From Methanococcoides sp052057775 (GTDB taxonomy: Archaea > Halobacteriota > Methanosarcinia > Methanosarcinales > Methanosarcinaceae), in assembly GCF_052057775.1 (NCBI RefSeq), contig NZ_CP195121.1, positions 868,001 to 932,000 on the forward strand: a stretch of DNA of 64,000 nt, read 5' to 3'. The notes under the pieces were generated by a model, which did no database searches, was not told the DNA's origin, and saw only the letters and a list, made by a program, of their open reading frames with translations. The translations under genes and the position numbers were made by a program. Below are positions 61,950-64,000 of the stretch, piece by piece; within the stretch, counting starts at the first letter, position 1, and every line of letters begins with the position of its first letter.

Positions 61950-62738
61950 TCATTGCAGGGTTAGGTCAACCAGTTCGTATTCCAGGTTCTCCATTTCCAG
62001 CCTGCTCATGATCTGTGGCACCTCTTCATCAATGGCAAGTACAAGAGACGACAATCCATGGAAAGCTGCTTCTACTACGGATTCTTTTGCACCATACATT
62101 ACATCAGGTATTATATCGATCTTTTTCAAAGCAACAAGTGACTCGACACCGATGGCGGCGATGTATGATTTTGAGCTTGCAAGTTTCTGCAGTCTTTCGA
62201 GGTCGACATTACGTGAACCGCCGCGTTCACTGCGAGGAACTTTGCAGACCGTAATACTGGCGTTCTCAAGATCGATCATTCCTAAAAGGTTAGTGACGCC
62301 CACATCATCTCCTTTCTCAGCTGCTGATATGGTGATCCCTGTAGCACCGGTCTCAGTTGTTTTGCTCACGTAAAGTAAGCCGCTTCTCATCTGAAGATAT
62401 ACATTTTCCCCCTTTTCGATATCTTCATCTGCGATAGCTGTCCATGTGGAAACATGGCTGATGATGTCACTCATGACAAAATTAGCATAACGTTTCATGT
62501 CAGCTGCATTTTCAAGCACCCATTCGACACCCTTTTTTGTAATTCGATATCGAACTCTCCCATCGGAATATATGAAGCCCTCTGCCGTTAGTTCCTTAAT
62601 ATATTCGGAAACTGCCTGTGGTGTCACGCCGATCTTTTCAGCGATCTCTTTCTGGCGTACATTTGGCTGGTGTGCAGCAACTTCTGTCAGTATCTGAAAC
62701 TTGGTGATGCCGCTCTTGCTTTGAAGAATGTCTATCAT
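61950..62738 (-). CDS. Winged-helix transcriptional regulator (COG1497-like)
   Basis: A 262-residue protein with an N-terminal MarR-like winged helix (EIAEKIGVTPQAVSEYIKEL, about residues 30-50). A larger C-terminal ligand-binding-type domain contains ISAAEKGDDVGVTNLLGMID. This is the pattern of the COG1497 family of predicted archaeal regulators; the effector is unknown. Its ATG overlaps the end of the ArsR-like gene by four bases, so the two are co-translated. Confidence 0.85.
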   Translation of the reverse strand: MIDILQSKSGITKFQILTEVAAHQPNVRQKEIAEKIGVTPQAVSEYIKELTAEGFIYSDGRVRYRITKKGVEWVLENAADMKRYANFVMSDIISHVSTWTAIADEDIEKGENVYLQMRSGLLYVSKTTETGATGITISAAEKGDDVGVTNLLGMIDLENASITVCKVPRSERGGSRNVDLERLQKLASSKSYIAAIGVESLVALKKIDIIPDVMYGAKESVVEAAFHGLSSLVLAIDEEVPQIMSRLEMENLEYELVDLTLQ

Positions 62739-63244
62739 TCATTTTCCTCACTTATCTTGAGTCTCTGTCCCATTACAGTGAGTTTTGGTGACCTTCTTGC
62801 CAGAGCACGTACATATATCGGACTCTTGTTCATTGCACGCGTCAGGCTGCTCATAGAATGATTGCCCTTTTCGACAAGATCTTCCAGTTCTTCGATAAGA
62901 TCTTTTATCTCTTCATAAGGATGGAACGTAAGCATTATGATATCGCTGAGATCTTCAAAAGAACACTGGAAGTTAGCTTGTACTTTAGAATATGATGAAT
63001 GATACTCTTTTTCAGGTTTTTTACCAGGTTCCGGCATGGCCCACTGACTTTCGAGCAAACCACACTCTTTTAATATAGTGATACTTTCGGAAGTATCACA
63101 ACCCATTTTATCTTCGAGTTGTCCTTTTGTCATCCATTCAACTAAAAGAAGATCGAATACCTGTTTATGTTGTGCTGACTGAAATGTTTGAAGAAGGGGA
63201 ACTAGTTCTGAGGGATCATTTATAATTCGAGTCCTTTTAGGCAT
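62735..63244 (-). CDS. ArsR-like winged-helix regulator
   Basis: A 169-residue protein with a winged-helix core: QTFQSAQHKQVFDLLLVEW, then MTKGQLEDKMGCDTSESITI. It continues with a longer C-terminal helical region containing FHPYEEIKDLIEELEDLVE and a final SPIYVRALARRSPKL. I recognise it only at the superfamily level. ATG 63244 is preceded by CGAGGTATTGATA. Confidence 0.78.
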   Translation of the reverse strand: MPKRTRIINDPSELVPLLQTFQSAQHKQVFDLLLVEWMTKGQLEDKMGCDTSESITILKECGLLESQWAMPEPGKKPEKEYHSSYSKVQANFQCSFEDLSDIIMLTFHPYEEIKDLIEELEDLVEKGNHSMSSLTRAMNKSPIYVRALARRSPKLTVMGQRLKISEENE

Positions 63245-63479
63245 TATCAATACCTCGTATTAGGGTAAGTATGTGGGGGTCAAATGTTCATTAAAGTAAA
63301 GTCAAGCTCTACAGTTCTTTGTGCTAGGATACATATACAACTCTAAGTAAATAAATGTGTTGTGGCAAGGTCATTTCTGAACTTATTTTTTGCTATTTGA
63401 TGACATAGTTTATGATAATTCATTACTTAAATTGACCGATACATTTATCCAATTTTGTTATCAATATTGGTTAGTTATT

Positions 63480-64000
63480 ATGGCCGAAGACCTCTACACA
63501 AAGATATGCAGAATACTTGAAAAGAAGCAATTGTCCATCAGTGGTATCAGCAGGGAGCTGAAAGCACAGGGTTTTGATGAACATCGCCTCATTCTGACAG
63601 GTTATCTTCGTGCTCTGAGGGATATGAACAAGCTCAATGAAGTGGAGATCCCTCCCTCAAAGATATATGTCTGTGTGGAAGGCTCCGAAACACTGGACAA
63701 TGATCTTTATTCCATTCTGTCAAAACATATCCATACGCTTGATCCAGACACCCGTTTTCCGTTAGCTGTCTGTATCCTGTCTTCTATCTTTGAAAGACCT
63801 GTTTTCAGGGAAGAACTGAAGATAATGGGGATAAATGAGTCGCATATGAGGAATCATCGCCGTTCTCTGGTAACTGTGAGGGAGGTGGCAGGAAAGGACA
63901 TACGTGATCTTCGAAGGTCGATAACAAGGATCAATATTCCTGACCACGACCCTGGCTATGAGTTTGATCAGGATTCTGTAACCGAAAAAGCTACTTCCCT
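63480..64000 (+). CDS. Winged-helix-containing protein, cut by the window end
   Basis: The frame begins at ATG 63480 and runs 173 codons to the window edge without a stop. The product starts MAEDLYTKICRILEKKQLSI, with a helix-turn-helix-like pattern (SISGISRELKAQGFDEHRL). A helical region with HMRNHRRSLVTVREVAG follows. No ribosome binding site is visible. The function is unknown. Confidence 0.7.
   Translation, partial: MAEDLYTKICRILEKKQLSISGISRELKAQGFDEHRLILTGYLRALRDMNKLNEVEIPPSKIYVCVEGSETLDNDLYSILSKHIHTLDPDTRFPLAVCILSSIFERPVFREELKIMGINESHMRNHRRSLVTVREVAGKDIRDLRRSITRINIPDHDPGYEFDQDSVTEKATS

Noticed and set aside
1..64000. CRISPR arrays, insertion sequences, prophage
   Set aside because: No spaced direct repeats, transposase, integrase or phage genes were seen.

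Overview
The window looks like chromosome from a methylotrophic methanogenic archaeon of the Methanosarcinaceae. The Methanolobus/Methanococcoides type fits best, but the genus is only an inference. The evidence is: (i) two methylamine methyltransferase genes, mttB and mtbB, each with one in-frame TAG where pyrrolysine is known to sit, with their corrinoid proteins, a permease and the activase RamA; (ii) a complete Rnf operon led by a multiheme cytochrome c (MmcA type); (iii) archaeal information-processing genes (aIF2 alpha and beta, L10e, L44e, S27e, Nop10, PriS, GINS, RfcS, histone, RPA, Pelota). No rRNA, CRISPR array, insertion sequence or prophage was seen.

Layout. 1-5.8 kb (minus): pheS, trpS, a radical SAM gene, aIF2-beta fused to TRAM, and L10e. 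6-13 kb: moaB-like, a KaiC-like ATPase, a YhbY protein, a DUF190-crcB-crcB-moaD cluster, tRNA-Pro, a ubiX/LpdD-like pair, an HD phosphohydrolase and cofD. 13-17.3 kb: an FtsX-type permease with a secreted partner, an AlkD-like protein and a chagasin-like lipoprotein. 17.5-22.5 kb: an accessory secretion cluster with a winged-helix membrane regulator, two SipW/TasA-type exported proteins, two archaeal/ER-type signal peptidases and a membrane protein. 22.5-29.6 kb: a RimK-type ligase, a Cys-rich protein, an interrupted tRNA-Ser, and the conserved replication/translation cluster priS-gins51-rpl44e-rps27e-aIF2alpha-nop10-PAC2-endoQ. 29.7-34.4 kb: the NFACT/Rqc2 homologue next to pelota, a DacZ-type diadenylate cyclase and thpR. 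34.5-42.8 kb: apbE, an unknown gene, mmcA, rnfCDGEAB and a small membrane protein. 42.9-47.4 kb: rfcS, a COG2426 membrane protein, histone, and RPA with its associated gene. 47.7-57.1 kb: an unknown gene, ramA, then mttB-mttC-mttP-two small genes-mtbC-mtbB. 57.2-64 kb: a cation/proton antiporter, a second RPA pair, a phosphoesterase and HTH regulators.

How it works together. MttP imports trimethylamine. MttB and MtbB demethylate tri- and dimethylamine onto the corrinoid proteins MttC and MtbC, and RamA reductively reactivates those corrinoids. Rnf with MmcA couples ferredoxin oxidation to Na+ export, and ApbE supplies the covalent FMN of RnfG.

Most unusual observations: a third in-frame TAG (17625..17627) early in the membrane regulator of the signal-peptidase cluster; a tRNA-Ser with about 33 nt inserted before the anticodon arm; apparent non-canonical start codons for mtbC (ACG) and rfcS (ATA/ATT); and the SipW-type export cluster itself.
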